From assembly GCA_030550735.1 (NCBI GenBank), contig JAUQOT010000002.1, positions 1-36,059 of the forward strand: DNA of 36,059 nucleotides, given 5' to 3'. This DNA comes from Patescibacteria group bacterium (GTDB lineage: Bacteria; Patescibacteriota; Minisyncoccia; UBA6257; HR35). The notes under the pieces are model-generated. The model saw only the letters and a program-made list of their open reading frames with translations, was not told where the DNA came from and did not search any database. The first letter of the stretch is position 1, and each line of letters begins with the position of its first letter. Of this stretch, positions 22,890 to 30,761 are shown piece by piece. The position numbers were made by a program, and so were the translations under genes.

Positions 22890-23360
22890 ATGCCAAGAAA
22901 AAAGAAAAAACAAAGAAGCTTACTAGTTCTTCTTTTAGAAGATATTCCTCATTTAGGTCAAAAAGGAGAGATCAAAAGCGTTAAACCAGGTTATTTTAAG
23001 TATCTTTTTTCTCAAGGAAAAGTTGCTTTAGCAACTGAAGAAAAATTAAGAAGTGAATTAAAACCACTTCTTTTAGAAACAAAAAAAGAAGAAAGGAAAC
23101 AAGAAATTTTAAAACTAAAAGAAGAAATTGAAAAACTAAGGTTTGAATTTAATTTAAAAATTGGTCCAAAAGGCCAAGTTTTTTCTCCGGTAACAAAAGA
23201 AAAAATTTTGAAAGCTTTTCAAGAAAAGGGTATAAAAATTAATAAATCACAAATTTTATTGAAAGGAAAAATAAAAAATGAAGGAGAATTTGAAATTCCT
23301 ATTAATTTAGGTTATAGCATCCAAACTAATTTAAAAATTATAGTTAAAAGGGGCAGTTAG
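22890..23360 (+). CDS. rplI: Ribosomal protein bL9
   Basis: Large-subunit protein near the L1 stalk base. The N-terminal domain signature reads LLVLLLEDIPHLGQKGEIKSVKPGYFKYLFSQGKVALAT. A long charged connecting helix (about 55-90) and a shorter C-terminal domain (GPKGQVFSPVTKEKILKAF) follow. It has an 11-residue Lys/Arg-rich N-terminal extension (PRKKKKQRS) ahead of the usual start. Total 156 residues. The TAG stop (23358-23360) is made from bases 8-10 of tRNA-Val. TAAAAT lies 11 bases before the ATG. bL9 is reported missing from several CPR lineages, so its presence is a weak lineage clue. Confidence 0.93.
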   Translation: MPRKKKKQRSLLVLLLEDIPHLGQKGEIKSVKPGYFKYLFSQGKVALATEEKLRSELKPLLLETKKEERKQEILKLKEEIEKLRFEFNLKIGPKGQVFSPVTKEKILKAFQEKGIKINKSQILLKGKIKNEGEFEIPINLGYSIQTNLKIIVKRGS

Positions 23361-23422
23361 CTCAACGGAAGAGCGCCTCGTTCACAGCGAGGAGGTTAGA
23401 GGTTCGAATCCTCTACTGCCCA
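23351..23422 (+). tRNA. tRNA-Val(CAC)
   Basis: Cloverleaf of 72 bases. Acceptor GGGCAGT/ACTGCCC, D-stem GCTC/GAGC, anticodon stem CCTCG/CGAGG around TTCACAG (anticodon CAC), T-stem AGAGG/CCTCT, discriminator A, no encoded CCA. It reads GTG, a minor valine codon here. Its first ten bases are shared with the 3' end of rplI. Confidence 0.96.
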
Positions 23423-23427
23423 ATTTA

Positions 23428-23443
23428 TGATATAATTTAATTA
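23428..23443 (+). promoter_or_regulatory. Putative leaderless clpB promoter
   Basis: TG-A-TATAAT (hexamer 23431-23436) is an extended -10 ending 7 bases before the clpB ATG at 23444. Initiation at the usual distance would place the first transcribed base at or beside the A of ATG. Its -35 region would lie within tRNA-Val. No heat-shock CIRCE-type inverted repeat is present. Confidence 0.5.
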
Positions 23444-26053
23444 ATGATACCCAATAACCGCTTTACACTCAAAGCAAGTGAGGCTTTGATGAAAGCTCAT
23501 GACAAAGCCGGCGAACTCCGACATAATGAAGTCAGAGCTCTTCATATTTTATGGGGGGTTCTTTCTGTTGAAGGAGAAATTATTAAAGATATATTTGCTG
23601 AAGCTAAGATAAATCCAGATATAGTTTTAAATGTTATTGAAGATGCTTTAGATAAAATTCCTAGAATTTTTTCGACAGGCGAAATTTCTTCACTTTATTT
23701 AAGTACTGATGCAAGTCAAGTTATTGAAAGAGCTTCTTATTTAGCGAGAAAAATGGGTGATGAGTTTGTTTCTTTAGAGCATCTTCTTTTAGCTTTAGCT
23801 GAAGTAAAAAGTCCAGCAAGAATAGTTTTAGAAAGATTTGGTTTAACAACCGAAAAAATTAATTCAATTTTAATTACTTTAAGAAAAGGTCAAAAAGTAG
23901 TTGATGAAACCCCAGAAGCTAAATATAGAGTTCTTGAAAAGTATAGTATCAATTTAACTGAATTAGCTAAAAAGAATAAACTCGATCCAATTATTGGCAG
24001 AGATACTGAAATTAGAAGAATTATTGAGATTTTATCGAGAAGAACGAAAAATAATCCTGTTTTGATTGGCGAACCAGGAGTAGGGAAAACAGCTATTGTT
24101 GAAGGTTTAGCTCAAAGAATAGTCAAAAATGAAGTTCCCGAATCATTGAAAAATGTAAATATTCTCTCTTTAGATATCGGAGCTTTGATTGCCGGATCAA
24201 AATTTAGAGGCGAGTTTGAAGATAGGTTAAAAGCAGTTATTAAAGAAATTCAATCGGATCCAAGAAGATTTATTCTTTTTGTTGATGAAATGCATACTTT
24301 AGTAGGAGCTGGAGCAGCTGAAGGAGCTATTGATGCTGCTAATCTTTTGAAACCTGTTTTAGCTAAAGGAGAATTAAGAATAATCGGCGCAACAACTTTT
24401 AGAGATTATAAGCTTTATATTGAAAAAGACCCTGCTTTTGCAAGAAGATTTCAACCAGTTATTATTAATGAACCATCAATTGAGGATACAATTGCTATCT
24501 TAAGAGGATTAAAAGAAAAATATGAAATTCATCACGGAGTTAAAATTTTAGATGAAGCAATTGTTGCTGCTGTTAAACTTTCTTCAAGATATATTACTAA
24601 TAGATTTTTACCTGACAAAGCTATTGATGTAATTGATGAAGCTTGTGCAAGTTTAAGAATTCATATTGAAACAACCCCGGCGGAAATAGAAAACTTAAGA
24701 AATGAAATTAAAAAATTGGAAATTGAGAAAGAAGCTTTACTAAGAGAAGAGAAACAAGACAAAGCTAAACTTAAATCAATCGAACAAAAATTAGAAAAAC
24801 TTAAAAAAGACGAAGAAAAAATAGTTACCCGCTGGCAAGCAGAAAAGAAAATAAAAGAAAAATATCAAGATTTAAAAAGAAAATTGGATCTTCTTAAACT
24901 TGAAGTAGAAGCAGCCGAAAGATCAGGAGATTTAACTCGTCTTGCTGAATTAATTTATGGTGAAATACCTGCTTTGGAGAAAGAAATGAAAGAATTAGAA
25001 AATTCATTTAAAAAATCTAAAACAATTTTTATTCGAGATTATGTCACCGCTGAAGATGTAGCCGAAGTGGTTTCTCGTTGGACAGGAATTCCTGTTAAAA
25101 AAATGATGGAAAGTGAAGCCGAAAAGCTTCTTAAAGCTGAAGAAATTTTAAGTCAAAGAGTTGTCGGTCAAGAAGAAGCTATTAGTGCTGTTAGTAATGC
25201 TCTTCGACGTGCTCGTGCCGGTCTTAATGATGAAAATCGTCCAATAGCTTCATTTATGTTTTTAGGTCCAACAGGAGTAGGGAAAACAGAACTAGCAAAA
25301 GCCCTAGCCGAATTTATGTTTAATGATGAAAAAGCGATGATTAGAATTGATATGTCAGAGTATATGGAACCACATTCAGTTGCCAAACTTATTGGTTCAC
25401 CACCTGGTTATGTTGGTTATGAGGAAGGAGGACAACTTACTGAAGCAGTTAAACATAGACCTTATAGTTTAATTCTCTTTGATGAAGTTGAAAAGGCTCA
25501 TCCCGAAGTTTTTAATCTCTTACTTCAAATTCTTGATGATGGAAGATTAACCGATAATAAAGGAACAACTGTTAGCTTCAAAAATACTATAATTATTATG
25601 ACTTCTAATATTGGAACTCATTACTTTAGAAAAATAGGTTCATTAGGTTTTACTACTCAAGTTGGAGAATTTGATAATCTAAGAGAAAAGATAATGTCAT
25701 CACTAAAAGAATTCTTTAAACCAGAATTTCTCAATCGTATTGATGATATTATAATCTTTAAACCACTTTCAAAAGAAGCTCTAACAAAAATTGTTGATCT
25801 TCAGTTAAATAGAGTTAAGAAAAGATTAGAAGAAAAAAATATCTTTGTTGAATTTAGTGATAAGGTAAAAGAACTTTTGATTGAAAAAGGCTTTGATGAG
25901 GTTTATGGTGCTCGTCCTCTGCAAAGAGCTATTCAAAAATATATTCTTAATCCTTTAGCTGAAAAAATTATAGCTCAAAAATTAAAAACTGGTCAAAAAT
26001 TATTAGTTGAAATTAAACAATCAGGCGACTTAGTTCTTTCACCAATAAAGTAA
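23444..26053 (+). CDS. clpB: AAA+ disaggregase ClpB (ClpA/B family)
   Basis: Hexameric Hsp100 chaperone that threads and rescues aggregated proteins. Order of domains: N-domain with two repeats (1-150), NBD1 with Walker A GEPGVGKT (209-216) and Walker B LFVDE (278-282), a long coiled-coil M domain (about 411-525, Lys/Glu heptads), and NBD2 with Walker A GPTGVGKT (608-615) and SLILFDEVEKAH. The C-terminal segment has GFDEVYGARPLQRAI. The long M domain indicates ClpB rather than ClpC or ClpA, although the N-domain start resembles ClpC and no ClpP-binding loop was verified. 869 residues is normal. Follows tRNA-Val by 21 bases and is 3 bases ahead of secE. Confidence 0.92.
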   Translation: MIPNNRFTLKASEALMKAHDKAGELRHNEVRALHILWGVLSVEGEIIKDIFAEAKINPDIVLNVIEDALDKIPRIFSTGEISSLYLSTDASQVIERASYLARKMGDEFVSLEHLLLALAEVKSPARIVLERFGLTTEKINSILITLRKGQKVVDETPEAKYRVLEKYSINLTELAKKNKLDPIIGRDTEIRRIIEILSRRTKNNPVLIGEPGVGKTAIVEGLAQRIVKNEVPESLKNVNILSLDIGALIAGSKFRGEFEDRLKAVIKEIQSDPRRFILFVDEMHTLVGAGAAEGAIDAANLLKPVLAKGELRIIGATTFRDYKLYIEKDPAFARRFQPVIINEPSIEDTIAILRGLKEKYEIHHGVKILDEAIVAAVKLSSRYITNRFLPDKAIDVIDEACASLRIHIETTPAEIENLRNEIKKLEIEKEALLREEKQDKAKLKSIEQKLEKLKKDEEKIVTRWQAEKKIKEKYQDLKRKLDLLKLEVEAAERSGDLTRLAELIYGEIPALEKEMKELENSFKKSKTIFIRDYVTAEDVAEVVSRWTGIPVKKMMESEAEKLLKAEEILSQRVVGQEEAISAVSNALRRARAGLNDENRPIASFMFLGPTGVGKTELAKALAEFMFNDEKAMIRIDMSEYMEPHSVAKLIGSPPGYVGYEEGGQLTEAVKHRPYSLILFDEVEKAHPEVFNLLLQILDDGRLTDNKGTTVSFKNTIIIMTSNIGTHYFRKIGSLGFTTQVGEFDNLREKIMSSLKEFFKPEFLNRIDDIIIFKPLSKEALTKIVDLQLNRVKKRLEEKNIFVEFSDKVKELLIEKGFDEVYGARPLQRAIQKYILNPLAEKIIAQKLKTGQKLLVEIKQSGDLVLSPIK

Positions 26054-26056
26054 AAA

Positions 26057-26245
26057 ATGATGAAAATTTTAAATGATATTAAAGGATATTTAAAAGAATC
26101 CTGGTTAGAACTTAAAAAAGTTAATTGGCTTAGCATCAATGAAACAATTAAAATAACTTCTGATGTTATAATATTTACTACTATTTTTTTAGTTTTTTTC
26201 GCTTTAATAGAAATTATTTTTATAAGTCTAATTTTAGTTAAATAA
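26057..26245 (+). CDS. secE: Preprotein translocase subunit SecE
   Basis: Single-span clamp of the SecYEG channel. Sixty-two residues: an amphipathic N-terminal helix ending in the conserved KESWLELKKVNWLSINETIK (approximately residues 14-32), then one transmembrane helix (about 36-58). The family's W-P motif is W-L here. Position directly before nusG and rplK is the classic bacterial order and confirms the call. Two ATG codons are in tandem at the start. Confidence 0.93.
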   Translation: MMKILNDIKGYLKESWLELKKVNWLSINETIKITSDVIIFTTIFLVFFALIEIIFISLILVK

Positions 26246-26247
26246 AA

Positions 26248-26793
26248 ATGCCCAAACAAAGATTAAATTTAGGTAGAGGTTGGTATGCAATACATACTGT
26301 TGTTGGTTTTGAAGAAATTGTAGCTCAAAGTATTCTTCAAAGAGCTGAAGATTTTGATGTTAAAGATAAAATTTTTAGAGTTCTTGTTCCTAAGGAAAAA
26401 GTTTGGGAAATTAAACAAGGTAAACGACAACTTGTTGAAAAAAAAATTTATCCAGGTTATGTTTTTATTGATATGATTGTTGATGATCTTTCTTGGTATG
26501 TTATTAGAAACACTCCCAAAGTAACAGGTTTTGTAGGTGTCGGTGCAACCCCTATTCCAATAAACGAAGAAGAGATTAAGGAAATATTGTCGAGGATAGA
26601 AAAAGAAGAACCAACTATTCAAACCGAATTTTCTGTTGGTGATGTTGTTGAAATTGTTCATGGTATTTTTAAAGGCTTGAAAGGAAAAATTGTTGAGATT
26701 GATTATGATAGACAAAAAGCAAAAGTTTTAATTCCTATCATGGGCAGAGAAACTCCCGTCGAAGCTGATTTTCTCCAAATTAAAAAATTGTAA
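26248..26793 (+). CDS. nusG: Transcription elongation/antitermination factor NusG
   Basis: Binds RNA polymerase clamp and couples it to ribosomes or Rho. The NGN domain begins GRGWYAIHTVVGFEEIVAQSI and includes KIYPGYVFIDM and the VTGFVGVG strand. The C-terminal KOW domain is at about 128-181 (FSVGDVVEIVHGIFKGLKGK). 181 residues, standard length. Starts 2 bases after the secE stop with no Shine-Dalgarno sequence. Confidence 0.96.
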   Translation: MPKQRLNLGRGWYAIHTVVGFEEIVAQSILQRAEDFDVKDKIFRVLVPKEKVWEIKQGKRQLVEKKIYPGYVFIDMIVDDLSWYVIRNTPKVTGFVGVGATPIPINEEEIKEILSRIEKEEPTIQTEFSVGDVVEIVHGIFKGLKGKIVEIDYDRQKAKVLIPIMGRETPVEADFLQIKKL

Positions 26794-26801
26794 AAACAAA
26801 A

Positions 26802-27227
26802 ATGGCAAAGAAAGTAAAGATTAAATTGAAACTTATTATTCCTGGTGGAAAAGCAACACCAGCACCACCACTTGGTCCATCATTAGCACCTCATGGTATT
26901 AATATTGTTGAATTTTGTAATAAGTTTAATCAAATGACTAAAGATATGGAAGGAATTGAAGTTCCTGTTTATTTGACTATTTATGAAGATAAAACTTTTG
27001 ATATAAAAATAGGTACTCCGCCAATTAGTACGCTTATAAAAATGGCTCTAAAAATTGAAAAAGGATCACACGAACCGGGAAGAAATTTTGTTGGAAGTTT
27101 GACTAAAGAAGATGTAAGGAAGATAGCTGAAAAAAAATTATCTGAATTGAATACAAGAGATATTGAAAAGGCAATGAAAATAGTTGAAGGAGTTGCTAAA
27201 TCAATGGGTGTTAAAATTATTGAATGA
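26802..27227 (+). CDS. rplK: Ribosomal protein uL11
   Basis: Part of the GTPase-associated centre of the 50S subunit. The N-terminal domain has KLIIPGGKATPAPPLGPSLAPHGINI with the proline pair targeted by thiostrepton-class drugs. The rRNA-binding C-terminal domain ends in the typical AKSMGVKI. 141 residues. The usual downstream neighbour rplA (L1) is missing: the next gene is convergent and its 3' end overlaps this one by 11 bases. Confidence 0.96.
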   Translation: MAKKVKIKLKLIIPGGKATPAPPLGPSLAPHGINIVEFCNKFNQMTKDMEGIEVPVYLTIYEDKTFDIKIGTPPISTLIKMALKIEKGSHEPGRNFVGSLTKEDVRKIAEKKLSELNTRDIEKAMKIVEGVAKSMGVKIIE

Positions 27228-28662
27228 ATTTAAAAATTTCTTTTAAAATAGGGTCTTTAACAAAATAGAGAAAAAGAAAATAGATAATAACAACTAAAAT
27301 TATTTTGAAGATTAAGTGAATTGGTAAGAAATAAACAAGAAAAACAGCAGCAAATGAAGCAAAAAGAGGTTTTATCAAATTAAGCTTTTTTAAATGAAAA
27401 TTTATATATTTTTTTAACAAAAGAAAACCAAACAAGAAAGAAAGAAAAGAAGAAAAAGAAGTTATTAAACTTGAAGCGTATAGTCCATAAAGTGGAACAA
27501 AAATTAAATTAAGAAGAGCATTAATCAAAAGAACAATGAGGTCAAATTTTATGAGTTCTTTTCTTCTATCGAGAGCAATTAAGGTGTCAACAAGAATAAG
27601 AAAGAAAAAATTAAAAGGAATAGAAAACGACAAAAACTTTAAAGCGAGGTTAGCTGATAGATACTCCTTGCCATAAAGAAAATTAATAAGATCATAAGAA
27701 AAAAAGAAAATACCAAAAAGAGTTGGAAGAGAGATTAAAAGAGAAAAGTTAAATCCAAATTCTAAGGCTTCGTGAAATCTTTGTTTATCGTTTAATTCCT
27801 TTGTTAATCTTGGATAAATTGCCATTGCTAATGAAAGAGGTAAGATAAACAAAACTTCGTTTATTTTAACTACCGAATTATAAATACCAACCTCACTTTT
27901 TGCTCTAAAATAGCCCAAAATTAAAGTATCGATATAAGTTATAAGAAGAAAAATAAAATTAGCAATACCTATTGGCCAACTTTTATTTAAAATGATTAAT
28001 GGTTCTTTTAGGCGGATAAATTTAAGATAATTAAAAAATAAATCTTTTCTTAAAAGAAAAAAAGTAAAAATTAAACCTAAAAATGAAGAAAAAAGATAAG
28101 CTAAAGCAAGATTTAAAGGATGGGGATAATTAAATAAAACAAATAATCCGAATGACATCAAAAGAAAATTAGTTAAACTATAACTTAAAGCCTGAAGCTC
28201 CATTTTCTCTTCAGCTCGAAAAAGACTATAGAGAATTTCTCTTAATGTATCAAAAAAAATAAAAGGGATTAAAATTAAAATTATTTTTTGAGCTAGACTA
28301 TCTTTAATAACAAATTTACGAGTTAAAATTATAAGAAAAAAACTAATAAGAAAAAGAAGAAAAAAAGAATAAACAAAATTAGCAATTATTTCCTTTTTCT
28401 TTTCTTTTTCTTGAGTTAAGTTCTTTATAAAAATAGGAACCAAACCGAAATCAGGAATGACAGAAAAAATTAAGATAAAATTCATTGCTAGATAAAAACT
28501 TCCTTGCAAACTTGGTCCAAGAATTCTAAAACTCAGAATTACTAAAGCTGCTCGAAAAATACTTCCTAAGAATCGCGAAAAAAATATCCAAAAAGAATTC
28601 TTAACAATTATTTGTTTAGCTTCAAAATTTTTCAAAAAATATCCTTTAATTTTTTCAAACAT
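27217..28662 (-). CDS. Second polysaccharide flippase (MOP superfamily)
   Basis: Membrane protein of 481 residues with about thirteen or fourteen hydrophobic spans. Wzx-like landmarks are IVKNSFWIFFSRFLGSIF, FRILGPSLQGSFYLAMNF, PDFGLVPIFIKNL, the mid-protein ITYIDTLILGYFRAKSEVGIYNSVVKINE and NLIFVPLYGLYASSLIT. Only distantly similar to the flippase at 21586, sharing the fold and motifs rather than sequence blocks, so the two probably carry different substrates. It faces rplK tail to tail with an 11-base overlap. Its start is 20 bases from the divergent PAP2 gene. Confidence 0.88.
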   Translation of the reverse strand: MFEKIKGYFLKNFEAKQIIVKNSFWIFFSRFLGSIFRAALVILSFRILGPSLQGSFYLAMNFILIFSVIPDFGLVPIFIKNLTQEKEKKKEIIANFVYSFFLLFLISFFLIILTRKFVIKDSLAQKIILILIPFIFFDTLREILYSLFRAEEKMELQALSYSLTNFLLMSFGLFVLFNYPHPLNLALAYLFSSFLGLIFTFFLLRKDLFFNYLKFIRLKEPLIILNKSWPIGIANFIFLLITYIDTLILGYFRAKSEVGIYNSVVKINEVLFILPLSLAMAIYPRLTKELNDKQRFHEALEFGFNFSLLISLPTLFGIFFFSYDLINFLYGKEYLSANLALKFLSFSIPFNFFFLILVDTLIALDRRKELIKFDLIVLLINALLNLIFVPLYGLYASSLITSFSSFLSFLFGFLLLKKYINFHLKKLNLIKPLFASFAAVFLVYFLPIHLIFKIILVVIIYFLFLYFVKDPILKEIFKFIQ

Positions 28663-28682
28663 TTTTTTAAAATTAAAATAAA

Positions 28683-29180
28683 ATGAATTTGATTGATTTT
28701 TACTATTACTTTAATTTGTTTCGAGATATTTTAATTTTAATTCAAATTCTCTTTGTTTTATCTTTGATCTTTCGAAGAATGAAAGAAAATGTTAATACAG
28801 GTTTAATTATATATGGTAAATTTATTTTTCTAACTCTTGTTATTTCTTTTCTTCTTTTTTTCTTTAAAAATACCTTTCCTTCTTTAAGACCAATAAGCTA
28901 TTTGGTTCCAAACCTAATTTTGAATGATAGTTTTCCTTCAGGCCATGCCCTTTTTTCGTTTAGTTATACATTTTTTGTTATGCCTCTAAGTTTTAGATTT
29001 TTTATTTTCTCTCTAATAATTTCTGTTCTGATTAGTATTTTTAGTATTATTTCTTTTTCTCATTTTTTAATAGATATTATTTTTAGCATCTTTTTAGCTA
29101 TATTTATAGCTATTATTTCTCAAGAGATTTTATATTTTTTCCATAGGTTCTATGTTCACTATTTTAAGAAAAAAACCTAA
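28683..29180 (+). CDS. PAP2-superfamily membrane phosphatase
   Basis: Integral membrane lipid phosphatase of 165 residues with about five spans. The three PAP2 motifs are recognisable: K-x6-R-P as KNTFPSLRP (residues 62-70), PSGH as FPSGHALF, and the third motif's H-x3-D as SHFLID, though the Arg usually preceding that His is not seen. Likely substrates are undecaprenyl diphosphate (lipid carrier recycling) or phosphatidate; next to a flippase the first is attractive, but this is inference. Its last 51 bases overlap the argS 3' end in antisense. Confidence 0.85.
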   Translation: MNLIDFYYYFNLFRDILILIQILFVLSLIFRRMKENVNTGLIIYGKFIFLTLVISFLLFFFKNTFPSLRPISYLVPNLILNDSFPSGHALFSFSYTFFVMPLSFRFFIFSLIISVLISIFSIISFSHFLIDIIFSIFLAIFIAIISQEILYFFHRFYVHYFKKKT

Positions 29181-30761
29181 AACATCTCTTAGGGTTTTTA
29201 CTAAAAAGAGATCTCTTCTATCAATTTTTTCTTCTTGGATTATTCTTCTTTTTTCATAAAAGTGGTGAATTTCTTTAGCAACATTTAAAAGATAATCATA
29301 ATAAAGATTTGGTTTTAATTCTCTATAGATAATAATACTTAAATCTTTAAATTGATGAAGAATTCTAATTAAATTTTTAATTTCCTCTTCTTTAATATAA
29401 AATTTTGCTAATTTTTGGGGATCAAATTTTTCTGGAATTTTATAACCCCTTTCTTCAGCTCTTTTAAGAATATTATTCAATCTTGCATAAGCATATTGAA
29501 GATACCAAAAAGGATTTTCTTCAGAAACTTTTTGAGCAATTTCCATATCAAAGTTTAAAGTTGTTTCCGGTGTCATACTTAAAAACATTATTCGAACTAC
29601 TCCTGGATTAATAACTGAAAGCAAATCATCAATTGTTACAAAAACTCCTTTTCTTTTTGACATTTTTAATATTTTTTCTTCCTTTTTAAGATGAACATGT
29701 TGATAAGTAATTATTTTTATTTGTGATTCTTTTATTTTTAACACCTCTAAAGCTTTTTTGAGTCTTCTAATATGATCATGATGATCGGCTCCCAGAATAT
29801 TTACTCCTATTTTAAATTTTCTTTCAAAAAACTTATTATAATGATAAAGGATATCAGAAAAAAAATAAGTTGGTTCACCATTAGCTCTTATTAGAAATTC
29901 ATCTTTTATTTCTCCAATTTTGGTTAATTTTAAAATTAAAGCTCCGTCTTTTTCTTCGATAAGAAACATTTTTTTATATAACTCGATAATCTTTTCTAAT
30001 TTATTTTTATCTTGATAGAGACTTTTTTCAGAAAAATAATTGTCAAATGATGTACCAAGTTTTTTTAATGATGGTTTAATATAATTTTCTAAAACATAAT
30101 TACAAGCCATTTCTTCAATTTTTTTTAGATCATTTATGTTTTCAATTTTTTCTTTTAGATCTCTTGCTATTTCTTTGATGTAATCTCCTTTATAAAAATT
30201 TTCTTCTTCGGGAATTTTCCCTAAATTAGCTAAAATCGATTTAACCAAAATTTCAACTTGTGTTCCTCTATCATTTACATAATATTCTTTTGTTACTCTA
30301 AAACCTAAAATTTTAAGAAAATTAGCTAAAGTGTCTCCTAAAACGGCACCACGAATATTGCCTATATGCAGGGGTCCTGTTGGATTGGCAGAAACATATT
30401 CAACAATTATTTTTCTTTTTCTTCCTATATAGCTATAAAAATGTTTTTCGCCTTTTTTAAAAATATTTCTCAAAACCTTGAATAAAACATAATCCGAAAG
30501 ATGAAAGTTTAAATAATTATTAACTATTTCAATTTTTTTAAAATGATTTTTAAGTTTTTTATTAATTTTTTCTAAAATAATCTCTTTTTCATTAGGAGCA
30601 AATTTATCAAGAAGAAAAAGAAGATTAGTTGAATAATCTCCACGATCTAGATTTTTGACTATAAAAAATTGAAGTTTATTCTCTATGTTTTTCCATGAAG
30701 TCTTTTTTAAGTTCTTTCTTAAAATTATTTTTATTTTTCTTTCTAAATCAATAAGTTGCAT
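29130..30761 (-). CDS. argS: Arginyl-tRNA synthetase
   Basis: Class I synthetase that charges tRNA-Arg. An N-terminal Add-1-type domain (residues 1-110) precedes VEYVSANPTGPLHIGNIRG, with the HIGH-type signature H-I-G-N at 132-135. The catalytic core includes YVNDRGTQVE and ADHHDHIRRLK, followed by KMSKRKG (366-372). The all-alpha anticodon domain ends in the family-typical short hydrophobic tail (FLKIVNIEPMEKI), confirming the stop despite the 51-base overlap with the PAP2 gene. 543 residues is normal. Its start codon lies within the last codons of reverse gyrase (14-base overlap), so they are cotranscribed. Confidence 0.96.
   Translation of the reverse strand: MQLIDLERKIKIILRKNLKKTSWKNIENKLQFFIVKNLDRGDYSTNLLFLLDKFAPNEKEIILEKINKKLKNHFKKIEIVNNYLNFHLSDYVLFKVLRNIFKKGEKHFYSYIGRKRKIIVEYVSANPTGPLHIGNIRGAVLGDTLANFLKILGFRVTKEYYVNDRGTQVEILVKSILANLGKIPEEENFYKGDYIKEIARDLKEKIENINDLKKIEEMACNYVLENYIKPSLKKLGTSFDNYFSEKSLYQDKNKLEKIIELYKKMFLIEEKDGALILKLTKIGEIKDEFLIRANGEPTYFFSDILYHYNKFFERKFKIGVNILGADHHDHIRRLKKALEVLKIKESQIKIITYQHVHLKKEEKILKMSKRKGVFVTIDDLLSVINPGVVRIMFLSMTPETTLNFDMEIAQKVSEENPFWYLQYAYARLNNILKRAEERGYKIPEKFDPQKLAKFYIKEEEIKNLIRILHQFKDLSIIIYRELKPNLYYDYLLNVAKEIHHFYEKRRIIQEEKIDRRDLFLVKTLRDVLGFFLKIVNIEPMEKI

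Noticed and set aside
25993..26259. 88-residue minus-strand frame opposite the clpB end and secE
   Set aside because: Opposite strand is fully explained by the clpB C-terminus and secE in classic order.
26269..26715. 148-residue minus-strand reading frame across nusG
   Set aside because: Asn/Phe-rich composition is the mirror image of the nusG coding strand; nusG has full family support.
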